64,000 bases of DNA, from NCBI RefSeq assembly GCF_000815105.2, contig NZ_CP010310.2, positions 2,666,001-2,730,000 on the forward strand. Direction: 5' to 3'. The position numbers and the translations under genes are program-made. Every line of letters starts with the position of its first letter. The stretch's first letter is position 1. Positions 30,748 to 39,663 of this stretch are shown piece after piece. The notes under the pieces were generated by a model. It was given only the letters and a program-made list of their open reading frames with translations, searched no databases and was not told the origin of the DNA. The stretch comes from Pandoraea pulmonicola. GTDB taxonomy: Bacteria > Pseudomonadota > Gammaproteobacteria > Burkholderiales > Burkholderiaceae.

Positions 30748-32973
30748 TCAGAAGTCCATCGTCGCGCTGGCCAGGAACGTGCGGGTCGAGCCAGGCAGCA
30801 CGAAGCCGTTGTATGTCGTTGTCCAGTAGCGCTTGTCCGTCAGGTTGTTGACGGCCGCGCGCAGCACCACCGACTTGCCGGCGATACGCGTGGCGTACTT
30901 GGCCGACAGATCGATCGTGGTGTAGGCGGGCACCGAGATCGTGTTGGCGGCATCGACTTCCTGCTGGCCGGTCACCTTCACGCCGGCGGCCAGGGTCAGG
31001 CCGCGCACGAACGGCGTGTCGTACTCGACCCGGCCGGTCACGACATAGCGCGGCGTGGCGAAAATGCGCTTGCCCGAGACCACCGGATCGTCGACGTCGA
31101 CGGCCTTGGTGTTGAGCAGCAGCACGCCGCCAATGACGCGCCAGTTGCGCGCCAGGCGCACCCAGCCGCTGGCGTCGAGTCCCTGGAAGCGCTGCGTGCC
31201 GTCCTGCACGTAATAGCCCGACTGATTGGTGTAGCCGTAGCCGCGCTCCACGCGGAACAACGCAAGGTTGGCGCCCCACGTGTCCTTGTCCGCCTTCCAG
31301 CCCACTTCGTATTGCTTGCTGGTGAGCGGGCCGAACGTCTGCCGATAGTTCTTGTCCGTCACGCCGGCCGAACCGCCCGGTTCCATCGACTCCACATAGC
31401 TCACGTAGGCCGTCGAATCATTGTCGGTCTTGTACATCAGCGCGGCCGTCGGCGAGACGGGCTTGGCGCGGTAGGACGCCGTCGTCTGCGCACTGATGTC
31501 GTACACGTCGTCGTGGAACTCGGTGTAGCGCAGGCCGGCCAGCACCGAAATGCGTGAGGTAATGCCGATCGTGTCACTCGCGTAGATCGCGCGCTGCGAG
31601 ATCTTCTCGCTGCGGAACGGCTGATAGTCCAGCCCGATGTCCTGGTTCGGCAGCAGCGAGGGGTTGTAGATGTTGCTGGTACCGAGCGAGATGCCGTTGC
31701 CGCCGATGCCGTTGTCGTTGAGCTTCGTCTGGCTCTGATAGCCCACGCCGAACACCACGTCGTGCTTGAGCGGGCCGGTGCTGAACTTGCCCTGCACCAT
31801 GCCATCCCACGCCTGATAGTAGTAGGCCGTCTTCCACTTGTACTGCGTGTCGGCATAGTCGCCGGCGGCGTTGAGCACCGACAGGAAGCTGTCGCCGTTA
31901 AGGCGATTCTGGCGTGCGAAGCGATACTTGAAGTTCGCCTTCCACTGATCGTTGATGCGGTAGTCCACCGACGTGCCCGCGGAGAGCGTGTCGCCTTCGT
32001 AGTACGTGAACGGCTGGGCGAGGTTGCGCGCGACCTTGTTCGCGTCGGCCACCGCGCCGGCGCCGCTGAAATTCATGCCGAACAGTGTGCCCGTGGTCTG
32101 GCGCTTCCAGTACATCACGTCGGCGCCGATCGTCAGGTCGGGCGTGACGCGGAAATCGGTCGCGAACGAGAAGGTCTTGCGGCGCACGTGGTTGTTCGGC
32201 TCGGCGGTGTTGCCTTCCTCGTTGACGAGGTTCAGGCGGTAGCCGAAGCGGTTGTCCGGACCGAAGCGGCCGCCGAGGTCGACCTTCTGGCTCCACACGT
32301 TACTTGCTTCGTAGCCGACGGAGAACTGGCGCAGCGGTTCGTCGGTCGGGCGTTTGAGCACGTAGTTGATGATGCCGCCCGGTGCGCCGAAGCCGTACAT
32401 GAATCCCGACAGGCCTTTGAGAAGCTCGACCTGCTCGAACGGCTCGAGCGGGATGTCCGCCTGCCATGTGACGAAGTTCTGCCCGTCCACTTTCGTGCCG
32501 TCGAGCATGTCGACACGGATGCCGCGCACTGCGAAGTACGAGTTTTCATTGCGCTTGTTTTCCGAGAGCGTGGTGACGGACGGATCGTACTTGAAGGCAT
32601 CCATCGCGGTCTGCGCCATCTGGTTCTTGATCTGCTCGCTGTTCACGGCCGTCACCGAGAACGGCGTGTCGACGGCGCGGCGCGCACCGAGCGCGCCGCT
32701 CGAGACGCGCTCGACCTTGACATCGTCATCGCGCCCGGCGGACACGGTGGTGGCGGGCAGGGCGGCCGCCGGAGCGTTCGCCGCCGGCTGCGAGTCTTGC
32801 GCTTGCTGTGCGAAGGCGCTGCCGGAAGCGAGCGAGAGCGAGGCGGCACAGACGGCGAAGACGCCGGCAACGGCGCGCGTCATGGACGAAGGCGAGGGCT
32901 GACAGAGCGTCGGGGCATGCGCGGCGCGCGTGCGGGCAACGCCGCAGCCTGCGAACGGACGGTGGTGCAACAT
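30748..32973 (-). CDS. TonB-dependent siderophore receptor
   Basis: A 741-residue outer-membrane receptor. The plug domain starts around residue 85 (RAVDTPFSVTAV, then YFAVRGIRVDML), and a 22-strand barrel ends in a terminal Phe (SATMDF). There is no N-terminal STN signalling domain, so it is not a transducer-type receptor. ATG at 32973 has AAGGGAGA upstream on the minus strand. An internal Met at 32883 would give a tidier signal peptide (FAVCAASLSLASGSAFAQ) but lacks a binding site. It is the last gene of a Fur-box-associated operon with a PepSY protein. The ferric ligand is unknown; FpvA-, FhuE- and FoxA-like receptors are the closest types. Confidence 0.92.
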   Translation of the reverse strand: MLHHRPFAGCGVARTRAAHAPTLCQPSPSSMTRAVAGVFAVCAASLSLASGSAFAQQAQDSQPAANAPAAALPATTVSAGRDDDVKVERVSSGALGARRAVDTPFSVTAVNSEQIKNQMAQTAMDAFKYDPSVTTLSENKRNENSYFAVRGIRVDMLDGTKVDGQNFVTWQADIPLEPFEQVELLKGLSGFMYGFGAPGGIINYVLKRPTDEPLRQFSVGYEASNVWSQKVDLGGRFGPDNRFGYRLNLVNEEGNTAEPNNHVRRKTFSFATDFRVTPDLTIGADVMYWKRQTTGTLFGMNFSGAGAVADANKVARNLAQPFTYYEGDTLSAGTSVDYRINDQWKANFKYRFARQNRLNGDSFLSVLNAAGDYADTQYKWKTAYYYQAWDGMVQGKFSTGPLKHDVVFGVGYQSQTKLNDNGIGGNGISLGTSNIYNPSLLPNQDIGLDYQPFRSEKISQRAIYASDTIGITSRISVLAGLRYTEFHDDVYDISAQTTASYRAKPVSPTAALMYKTDNDSTAYVSYVESMEPGGSAGVTDKNYRQTFGPLTSKQYEVGWKADKDTWGANLALFRVERGYGYTNQSGYYVQDGTQRFQGLDASGWVRLARNWRVIGGVLLLNTKAVDVDDPVVSGKRIFATPRYVVTGRVEYDTPFVRGLTLAAGVKVTGQQEVDAANTISVPAYTTIDLSAKYATRIAGKSVVLRAAVNNLTDKRYWTTTYNGFVLPGSTRTFLASATMDF

Positions 32974-33090
32974 CGGTGTGAATCTCCCTTGTGTAAAACG
33001 ACGTGTGTGCGGGTCTTCCTGTGGGGGCGTAGCGGTGCGTACGGGAAGCGAACGTCGTTTATCGACGAGGTTCGCCATTCCCGCCGCTCG

Positions 33091-34698
33091 TCAGCTCTGC
33101 GCGGGGTCCGGCTGCTCGGGCAGCGCTGTCGTTTGGGTCGAGGCGCTCTGTTTCGCGGCGCGCGCAACCGCGGGGTGGGCCCAGACGCTGTTCGGATCGC
33201 CGAACCGCGCCCGTCGCCATGTGGCGCGCGCAAACAGCGCGAAGATCGCGGCGCATGCGATCGCGACCAGATCCACGCCGGCGAGCACCCAGTCGCCGCT
33301 GGCCATCGTGCGCAGCAGATTGTCCGGGGTGACGAGTGCATCGACGGTGGGAATGGCGAGGCACACGAGCGCCGTCGCGATCAGCAGGCCGGTGGCGGCC
33401 ACGGCCGGTGCGCACAGTGCCGCGAAGGCGAGCGAGACGACGAGCGTGCCGGCGAAAACGGAGATTGCCGTCATGCCTGGCGCGACGACGGCCCCCACGA
33501 ACGCGACGGCGATACCCAGGCACGTGCCGAGGAAAACGCCCGCGGTGGCCTTGGCCATCCAGCGCAGGTTGGCCGGTTGGATGGCGGCGTTTCGCTTGCG
33601 GCGCGACTCCAGCCAGAGCAGATTGCCGCTGTAGACGAGCACCGCGCCCATCAATCCGAGGACGAAGTACACCCAGCGCATGGCGTCGCCCGCGAAGTTG
33701 CCGAAGTGTGCGCCGTAGATCATGCTCAGCACGGCGTGGTTCGTGTCGCGGACGCCCGGGCTGTGCTGGCCGACGATGGCGCCATCGTTCAGGCGAACGG
33801 ACACGGCGCCGAACACGCCGAGCGAGTCGCGCGCCTCGCCGTAGACTTCGGCCACGGCGTCGGGCTTGCCGTAGCGCGTCCATGCCACTGCGGTCGTTTC
33901 CATGTCGGGCGCGGCATGTTCGGCGCGCGCGAGCACGGCGCTCAGATCGAGCGGCTTGCCGTCGACCGGCGCGATCTTCGCGGGCACCGATCCTGTGATC
34001 TGCGGGATCTGCGACATCAGCTTGCTCTCGAACGTCACCACGTTGAACGCCATCATCAGTGGCAGGCTCAGGCAGAGCAGCGCGCCCGTGAGCGCGAAGA
34101 CGATATGGAACGGCAGACTCAGCACGCCGATGGCATTGTGGGCGTCTTGCCAGAAGCGCTTGAGATTGCGCCCCGGGCGCAGTGCGAAGATGTCGCGCGT
34201 CACGCGCGGCAGATGCACGATGACGCCCGAGATCAGCGCCATGCCGTAGAACAGCGATACCACGCCCATCAGATACAGGCCGTAGTTCGGGATCGACAGC
34301 GAGTAATGCAGTGCATTGATGGTGCTCGACAGGCCAGGACGTGCGTCGCCGACCGTGAGCGACGGCCCGTCGGCGCCGGCGTTCAGATTCAGCCGCGCCT
34401 GCATCCATTCGCCGTTGGGTTCCTGCCAGTAGGCGAATGGCGTGGGGGAGTGGTTCGGCAGCACTACACCCATCTGCTCGCGGGCGGCCGGGTACTTCTC
34501 GCGCACGAGTTCGGCGAGCCGCTCGGTCTGGGCGAGCGAGAGCGGCGCGTGGCGCGTTGCCGGTTGCTCCCAGCGTTCGATCTCGTGATGAAAGACGGTC
34601 AGGGCGCCGCCAAGCATGGCAACAAACAGGGCGAAGCCGGCCACGATGCCGGCCCACGTGTGAACACTCAGATATTGACGCAGGGTTTGCGCGCGCAT
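33091..34698 (-). CDS. PepSY-associated membrane protein, probable siderophore iron reductase
   Basis: A 535-residue inner-membrane protein of the PepSY_TM family. Helix 1 is at about 12-33. A periplasmic PepSY region follows, then a helix pair around 140-165 and 190-220, a second periplasmic loop, and four to five C-terminal helices. Conserved His residues occur near helix ends (VFHHEIERW, HYSLS, QDAHNAIG). The layout matches FpvG-like proteins, which reduce ferric siderophores in the periplasm. AAGGAT precedes the ATG on the minus strand. It lies between the DUF3649 gene (10-base gap) and the receptor. Confidence 0.88.
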   Translation of the reverse strand: MRAQTLRQYLSVHTWAGIVAGFALFVAMLGGALTVFHHEIERWEQPATRHAPLSLAQTERLAELVREKYPAAREQMGVVLPNHSPTPFAYWQEPNGEWMQARLNLNAGADGPSLTVGDARPGLSSTINALHYSLSIPNYGLYLMGVVSLFYGMALISGVIVHLPRVTRDIFALRPGRNLKRFWQDAHNAIGVLSLPFHIVFALTGALLCLSLPLMMAFNVVTFESKLMSQIPQITGSVPAKIAPVDGKPLDLSAVLARAEHAAPDMETTAVAWTRYGKPDAVAEVYGEARDSLGVFGAVSVRLNDGAIVGQHSPGVRDTNHAVLSMIYGAHFGNFAGDAMRWVYFVLGLMGAVLVYSGNLLWLESRRKRNAAIQPANLRWMAKATAGVFLGTCLGIAVAFVGAVVAPGMTAISVFAGTLVVSLAFAALCAPAVAATGLLIATALVCLAIPTVDALVTPDNLLRTMASGDWVLAGVDLVAIACAAIFALFARATWRRARFGDPNSVWAHPAVARAAKQSASTQTTALPEQPDPAQS

Positions 34699-34708
34699 CG
34701 GTCGATCC

Positions 34709-34963
34709 TTACCAGACGGTACGCGCCAGCAGGAGCGCGGCCCATGCGACGAGCGTGGTGGCGCCGAGGCCGACCCACGCGCGCATGGCGGTGCGGCTCG
34801 CGTAGACCACGGCGAACAGGCCGAGCCACGCGAGCGGGAAGAGGGCGATGACGGGGATGACGGCCGTTTGCCAGCCGGCGGGCGTCAGATAGGCGATGGC
34901 GCCACACAGGGCGATCGCGGCGAAGAAACCGAGCACGAGGCCCGCGACGGTTCTACTCCACAT
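34709..34963 (-). CDS. DUF3649-type small membrane protein of siderophore operon
   Basis: An 84-residue protein with three predicted membrane helices and little else, resembling DUF3649 (iron-uptake-associated) proteins. GGAGA sits just before the ATG at 34963. It overlaps the upstream DUF3325-like gene by 11 bases. Such proteins accompany PepSY siderophore reductases in Pseudomonas and Burkholderia and probably form a complex with them. Its own activity is unknown. Confidence 0.75.
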   Translation of the reverse strand: MWSRTVAGLVLGFFAAIALCGAIAYLTPAGWQTAVIPVIALFPLAWLGLFAVVYASRTAMRAWVGLGATTLVAWAALLLARTVW

Positions 34964-35231
34964 GGGCGTCTCCGCGTAGCCAATGCCAACCGCCGGCGGC
35001 GTATGGCCAGAACAGGAGTCCGAAGCAAAGCGACGCGATCGCGGCGGCGATGCCGGCCGACGGTCCGGCCGCCAGCCACCAGCAAACGAGGCACGCGACG
35101 GCAGCGGCCAGCGACAGGGCCCGCGCAGGTTGCGCGGGCAAGCGTTGCGCGCGAAGGCGCTGGTGTTCGGAGGTGAGGTAGCAGGCACCGCCTGCCAGCC
35201 ATGCCAATGCAATGGCCGATGCAATCAACAT
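34953..35231 (-). CDS. DUF3325-type small membrane protein of siderophore operon
   Basis: A 92-residue protein with three to four hydrophobic helices. GGACYLTSEHQRLRAQRLPA is the family hallmark: an initial helix, then a basic loop. The ATG at 35231 is the simplest start; a GTG at 35273 would add 14 residues. It is the first gene of the operon and overlaps the next by 11 bases. A Fur-box-like sequence lies about 140 bases upstream. The molecular role is unknown, but association with siderophore uptake is consistent across genomes. Confidence 0.75.
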   Translation of the reverse strand: MLIASAIALAWLAGGACYLTSEHQRLRAQRLPAQPARALSLAAAVACLVCWWLAAGPSAGIAAAIASLCFGLLFWPYAAGGWHWLRGDAHVE

Positions 35232-35371
35232 GCTTGCGAATCGCTGAAAGTGAGGCCCGGCAAATGAGTGCACCGCTGTTGGGGGCGGTGCACTGCCAAG
35301 GCAAATCCATACGCGGTTTCGTTGACGCGCCTACCCTCATCCTGGTCGATGAATGAGGACGTAAACGTTAA

Positions 35372-35390
35372 CGAAAACGATTCGCATTTA
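35372..35390. promoter_or_regulatory. Probable Fur box of the siderophore operon
   Basis: On the minus strand this reads TAAATGCGAATCGTTTTCG, close to the Fur consensus core AATGAGAATCATT, with only two or three differences. It sits upstream of the DUF3325-DUF3649-PepSY-receptor operon, so expression should rise under iron limitation. Confidence 0.7.
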
Positions 35391-35571
35391 TATCATGTTT
35401 TGGGAAAAATCTGAAATAGTCGGGCGCGAGTTCGAACATGCATCGTTGTGCCATGCGTGTCTGGCGCGGTGTTGAGACAACGGCGCGCGAGGCGCCGTTG
35501 CGCGTCCGGTGGCACGGAACCGGCTGCCCCGGCTTTCCGACGACCGAGCGGATCGAACGAGGGGTGGGCGA

Positions 35572-36666
35572 TTAGCCCGGCGTGACGAGGGGGCCGAGCG
35601 TGTTGGCGCGCAGCGGGCTGCCGAACTGGCGGAAGACGGCGCGCCAGTAAGCGATTGTCGGACCGGCGCTCGGCTGGGCGGCATCGATGGCGGGGAGCAT
35701 ATGCCAGGGGGCCGTCGGGTAGAGATGGTGCACGCGATGCAGGTGCTGATTGAGCAGTAGCGCACGCCCCAGCGCCAGTGCATGGAAATTGCGCGAGCGG
35801 CCCGGCTCGTCCATTGCCACGCCGTAGTGCGGCAGGTTGTCGGCGATCGACAGCCATATGCCACGCGCGGCGAACGTGGCGACGAATACCGGCCACCAGG
35901 GACCGTATGCCCAGATGGCGAGCGCGAGGGCGACGATCAACAGCGCGAAGTCGCGCCGGATGCGCCGACGGCGGACCGGGTCCGAGGCGAACATGATCAC
36001 GCGACGGCGCACATCCTCGTCCTGCACGTCGTTGCCGAGCGCCGTCAAGGCCAGCGCTGGTAGGCGGCGTACCGGCACCCAGGCGACGAGCGGCGCGAAC
36101 AGTTCGGCCAGCCACATACCGCCCAGCAGCCGGGATTGATAGCCCGTCCATGCGCGCACGCGCGCCATCGTCGATGCGTTTTCGGGCAGCGTCGAGATGT
36201 CCGGGCGGTCGTAGGGCTGGCGGGTGAAGCGGTGATGCATCAGATGGCCAAAGCGCATGATTTCGTAGGGCAGGCCGAGCAGCACGGCAAGCATGCGGCC
36301 GGTCTGCTCGTTGGCACGCGCTTTCAGGCACAACTGGCCGTGAATCGATTCGTGAACGAGGCCCCAGTGCATCGGCGTGAGCAGCAGCACGGGCAGCAGC
36401 GACCAGGCCGCGATGTCGCCCCATTGACGCAGGGCCCAGCCCAGCCCGAACCACTGCCAGAGCCCGGTCAGTCCGGTGAGCGAGATGAGCCAGGGGTTCC
36501 AGCGCGACGGCCGGCTGTGCCGCCACAGGGCAGGCGACGGGGTGAGCGAGGCGCCGTCGGCGTCTGCACTGCCCGGCGCCGTGTGCGGCGGACGATGCGA
36601 GGAAGAGGAATCTGCGTCTGGCGTGGCGGGGTCGATCTGTGTCGGATGCGCGACGACATTCTCCAT
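35572..36666 (-). CDS. Membrane fatty acid desaturase
   Basis: A 364-residue di-iron membrane enzyme. The three histidine boxes are complete: HESIHGQ near residue 110, HLMHHR near 145 and HLHRVHH near 325. Hydrophobic spans lie between them at about 65-105 and 225-260. ATG at 36666 has GGAGA just upstream on the minus strand. It introduces a double bond into an acyl chain or hydroxylates a hydrophobic substrate. The fold is shared with beta-carotene hydroxylases and alkane hydroxylases, so the substrate is not certain. It forms a single-gene unit. Confidence 0.88.
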   Translation of the reverse strand: MENVVAHPTQIDPATPDADSSSSHRPPHTAPGSADADGASLTPSPALWRHSRPSRWNPWLISLTGLTGLWQWFGLGWALRQWGDIAAWSLLPVLLLTPMHWGLVHESIHGQLCLKARANEQTGRMLAVLLGLPYEIMRFGHLMHHRFTRQPYDRPDISTLPENASTMARVRAWTGYQSRLLGGMWLAELFAPLVAWVPVRRLPALALTALGNDVQDEDVRRRVIMFASDPVRRRRIRRDFALLIVALALAIWAYGPWWPVFVATFAARGIWLSIADNLPHYGVAMDEPGRSRNFHALALGRALLLNQHLHRVHHLYPTAPWHMLPAIDAAQPSAGPTIAYWRAVFRQFGSPLRANTLGPLVTPG

Positions 36667-36769
36667 GGGGTCTCCGGGGCGAGATGGCCGTGAGTCATCC
36701 GCCCTCCCGCACATTGGCAGGAGGGGGGCACGGCGACGACGGAAGTGTATGCCGCGACCCAGGATGGAA

Positions 36770-37156
36770 TTATGTCAGTGTCGTTGCAATGCCTTGCATC
36801 AGTCTGTCGTGTTGCGCGCGACCCGCGTCGGTCAGTCGGGCGAGACGTTGGCCGCGCCCGTCTTCGGGCGCGCTTTCCTCCGTGTTCTCCGTGTTTCGCG
36901 CCGCGTTTTCCGCCGCCACCCCCACCGCCACCCAGCCCACACCGGACAGCACGCTCAGATAGCGCAGCAGGGCGCTCATGGGTAACCCGCTGCGCTTGGC
37001 CAGACGCGCCAGCGACATGGTTTCACGTCCTTCGTGACGACGGCCTTCGGCGAGCGTGTGGAGTACGCGCGCGAGATCCTGCGTCGCCCGATCGATGCCG
37101 TCGTCGGGTGCGTGAGGTGCGTGCGGTGCGTGCGGGGCCGCATGACGCTCAACCAC
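36770..37156 (-). CDS. Small winged-helix protein overlapping the YdeP-like gene
   Basis: A 128-residue protein. After a short PHAPHAPHAP repeat (residues 8-17), residues 25-85 look like a winged helix (RVLHTLAEG, SLARLAKRSGLPMSALLRYL). A C-terminal wing and helix end it (LARLTDAGRAQHDRLM). Start GTG at 37156 has GGAG seven bases upstream. The first 8 bases overlap the end of the molybdopterin oxidoreductase gene, so the two are coupled. A regulator of that enzyme is the simple guess. A shorter version beginning at Met47 (37018) is possible. I do not recognise a named family. Confidence 0.7.
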   Translation of the reverse strand: MVERHAAPHAPHAPHAPDDGIDRATQDLARVLHTLAEGRRHEGRETMSLARLAKRSGLPMSALLRYLSVLSGVGWVAVGVAAENAARNTENTEESAPEDGRGQRLARLTDAGRAQHDRLMQGIATTLT

Positions 37157-39461
37157 CGCGCCGCTCCAGCAACACCGGCACGGACTTCGACGTGGGCGTG
37201 CCGGCGCCATCGACCGTCGCGTCGAGCGGCACCAGTCCGTTCGTCTCCGGGTAATAAGCGGCGATGCTGCCGCGCGGGATGTCGTACGCCACGAGCAGGA
37301 AGTCTTCGGCACGACGCTCGATACCGTCGTTCCAGATGCCCACGAGGTCGACACGCTCGCCGGCGCGCAGGCCGCGGGCATCGAGATCCGCAAGGTTGGC
37401 GAAGACCACGCGCCGCTGTCCGAAGACGCCGCGATAACGGTCGTTGAGCCCATAGATCGTGGTGTTGTACTGATCGTGCGAGCGAATCGTGGCCAGTTGC
37501 AGCACGTCGGCCCCGCGTGCGCCGGCCTGACGGCGTGCGGTGTCGATGGGCATTTCCCGCGGCAGCGGGTGAGTCGTGAAGTTGGCGCGTCCGTTGGCGG
37601 TGAGCCAGCGGCGTTGCGACGGCGGGACATCGAGGCGGAAGCCGCCCGGATGTCGCACGCGACGATTGAAGTTCGCGAAGTCGTCGAACGTGGCGGCGAT
37701 CCCGTCGCGAATGCGATCGTAGTCCGCAACGAACCAGTGCCAGTCGTCGTGCCCGCCCGGTGCGCGGCCCAGCGTGGCCTGTGCGATGCCGGCGACGATC
37801 GCGGGCTCCGAGCGCAGATGCTCGGACGCCGACGCATTGATGCCATACGACAGATGCACCATGCTCATCGAGTCTTCTACCGTCACGCCCTGAACGGCGC
37901 CGTCCTGCATGTCGATTTCAGTGCGCCCGAGGCAGGGCAGGATCAGCGCTTCGCGTCCGTGCACGAGATGGCTGCGATTGAGTTTCGTCGCCACGTGGAC
38001 GGTCAGATCGCAGCGGCGCAGTCCCTCCCACGTGCGCGGCGTGTCGGGCGTCGCCATCGCGAAGTTGCCGCCCATGCCGATGAAGACCTTGATGCGGCCC
38101 TCGAGCATGGCGGCGATCGTGTCGACGACACCGAGTCCTTCCTTGCGGGGCGGATTGAAATCGAACGCCTTGCCGAGGCGGTCGAGAAACGCGGCCGACG
38201 GCTTTTCATTGATGCCGACCGTGCGGTCGCCCTGGACGTTGCTATGCCCGCGTACCGGACACAGGCCCGCGCCGGGGCGGCCGATGTTGCCGCGCAGGAG
38301 CATCAGATTGACGATCATCTGGATCGTCGCCACCGCATGCTTGTGTTGCGTGATGCCCATGCCCCAGGTGGCGATGACGCGCTCGCCGCGCAGATAGACG
38401 TCGGCAATCTGGCACATCTGTGCCTGCGACACGCCCGACGCGCGCTCCAGGTCGTCCCAGCGCTCGGCGCGCACGTCGGCCGCGAATGCCTCGAAGCCGT
38501 GAGTGTGCTCGGCGATGAAGGCGTCGTCCAGCAATGCCGGCAGGCCGTCGGCGCGCGCCTGGGCGTCGCGCTCCAGCACATGCTTGATCACGCCCTTCAC
38601 GAAGGCGAAGTCGCCGCCGTTCGCGGGGGTGACGTAGTGGCCGCTGATCGACGTGCCACTCATGCTCAACATCTCGGTCGGACTTTGCGGGTCTGCGAAG
38701 CGCTCCAGGCCGCGCTCGTGCAGCAGATTGACGGAGACGATGGTCGCGCCGCGGCGCGCGGCCGCGCGCAATTCGCCGAGCATGCGCGGATGGTTGGTGC
38801 CGGGGTTCTGGCCGAACAGCAGCAGCGTGTCGGCCTGCTCGAAGTCGTCGAGCGTCACCGTGCCTTTGCCCAGCCCCACGACCGGCGGCAGGCCGACGCT
38901 GGTCGGCTCGTGGCACATGTTCGAGCAGTCGGGGAAGTTGTTCGTGCCGTACTGGCGTACGAAGAGCTGATAGAGGAACGCGGCCTCGTTGCTCGTGCGA
39001 CCGGAAGTGTAGAAGGCCGCCTGGTCGGGGTCGGGCAGCGAGCGCAGATGGTTGCCGATCAGCGCGAACGCGTCGTCCCACGCGATCGGCACGTAGTGAT
39101 CGGTGGCGGCGTCGTAGCGCATCGGATGCGTGAGGCGGCCGTAGCCTTCGAGCGTGTAATCGTCGCGGGTGAGGAGTTCGGCCACGCTGTGCGTGGCAAA
39201 GAACTCAGGGGTGACGCGCCGCTTCGTGGCCTCGGCGGCGACCGCCTTGGCGCCGTTCTCGCAAAACTCGAACGTCGACGCATGCTCCCGGTCCGGCCAG
39301 GCGCAGCCCGGGCAGTCGAAGCCGCTGGGTTGATTCGCGCTGAGCAGTGTGCGGGCGCCTTTGAGCGGAATGCCCTGCGTGACGAGTTGAATGGCGACGT
39401 TTCTGAGCGCGCCCCAACCGCCGGCGGGGCGGTCGTAAGGTGCAATTTTGGGGGCTGACAT
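37149..39461 (-). CDS. FdhF/YdeP-family molybdopterin oxidoreductase
   Basis: A 770-residue cytoplasmic enzyme of the YdeP branch of the molybdopterin superfamily. It has one N-terminal cysteine pair (DCPGCAWPD, near residue 50), fewer than the four of true formate dehydrogenases. The cofactor-binding segments GRTSNEAAF, FGQNPGTNHPRM, GRTEIDMQ and the C-terminal domain with RSHDQYNTTIYGLNDRYRG are intact. E. coli YdeP contributes to acid resistance, but its substrate is unknown. It is divergent from the fdsR-like gene and overlaps a winged-helix gene, so it may be part of formate or molybdenum control. Formate dehydrogenase activity should not be assumed. Confidence 0.88.
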   Translation of the reverse strand: MSAPKIAPYDRPAGGWGALRNVAIQLVTQGIPLKGARTLLSANQPSGFDCPGCAWPDREHASTFEFCENGAKAVAAEATKRRVTPEFFATHSVAELLTRDDYTLEGYGRLTHPMRYDAATDHYVPIAWDDAFALIGNHLRSLPDPDQAAFYTSGRTSNEAAFLYQLFVRQYGTNNFPDCSNMCHEPTSVGLPPVVGLGKGTVTLDDFEQADTLLLFGQNPGTNHPRMLGELRAAARRGATIVSVNLLHERGLERFADPQSPTEMLSMSGTSISGHYVTPANGGDFAFVKGVIKHVLERDAQARADGLPALLDDAFIAEHTHGFEAFAADVRAERWDDLERASGVSQAQMCQIADVYLRGERVIATWGMGITQHKHAVATIQMIVNLMLLRGNIGRPGAGLCPVRGHSNVQGDRTVGINEKPSAAFLDRLGKAFDFNPPRKEGLGVVDTIAAMLEGRIKVFIGMGGNFAMATPDTPRTWEGLRRCDLTVHVATKLNRSHLVHGREALILPCLGRTEIDMQDGAVQGVTVEDSMSMVHLSYGINASASEHLRSEPAIVAGIAQATLGRAPGGHDDWHWFVADYDRIRDGIAATFDDFANFNRRVRHPGGFRLDVPPSQRRWLTANGRANFTTHPLPREMPIDTARRQAGARGADVLQLATIRSHDQYNTTIYGLNDRYRGVFGQRRVVFANLADLDARGLRAGERVDLVGIWNDGIERRAEDFLLVAYDIPRGSIAAYYPETNGLVPLDATVDGAGTPTSKSVPVLLERRGG

Positions 39462-39619
39462 GAGGCGGGTTCGGACGGAAGTGGTGGCGGTGAAAAGCGT
39501 TGCTTGACATCAAATAGGCAAATTAATGCATAATTCGATGGTGTTGTAACGAGGTGTTGGCGATGATGTCCGCACAAATCACCTTGAATAATCGATGTTG
39601 TAGGCATCTTATCAGGATT

Positions 39620-39641
39620 TTGCATAGATCGATTTATGCAA
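39620..39641. promoter_or_regulatory. Inverted repeat in the fdsR / YdeP-like intergenic region
   Basis: TTGCATA-N8-TATGCAA, a perfect 7-bp dyad ending 22 bases before the fdsR-like start. It shares ATGC/GCAT elements and an 8-base spacer with the two dyads before fdsG, though the half-sites are not identical. On the plus strand a TTGACA (39504-39509) with TGCATA 17 bp further may be the fdsR promoter. Confidence 0.6.
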
Positions 39642-39663
39642 TGAATAGCATAAAGGTGAGTCC

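Noticed and set aside
31762..34851. A 1029-codon plus-strand frame opposite the siderophore receptor and PepSY genes
   Set aside because: It is antisense shadow of two clear genes and has the same low-complexity Arg/Ala character.
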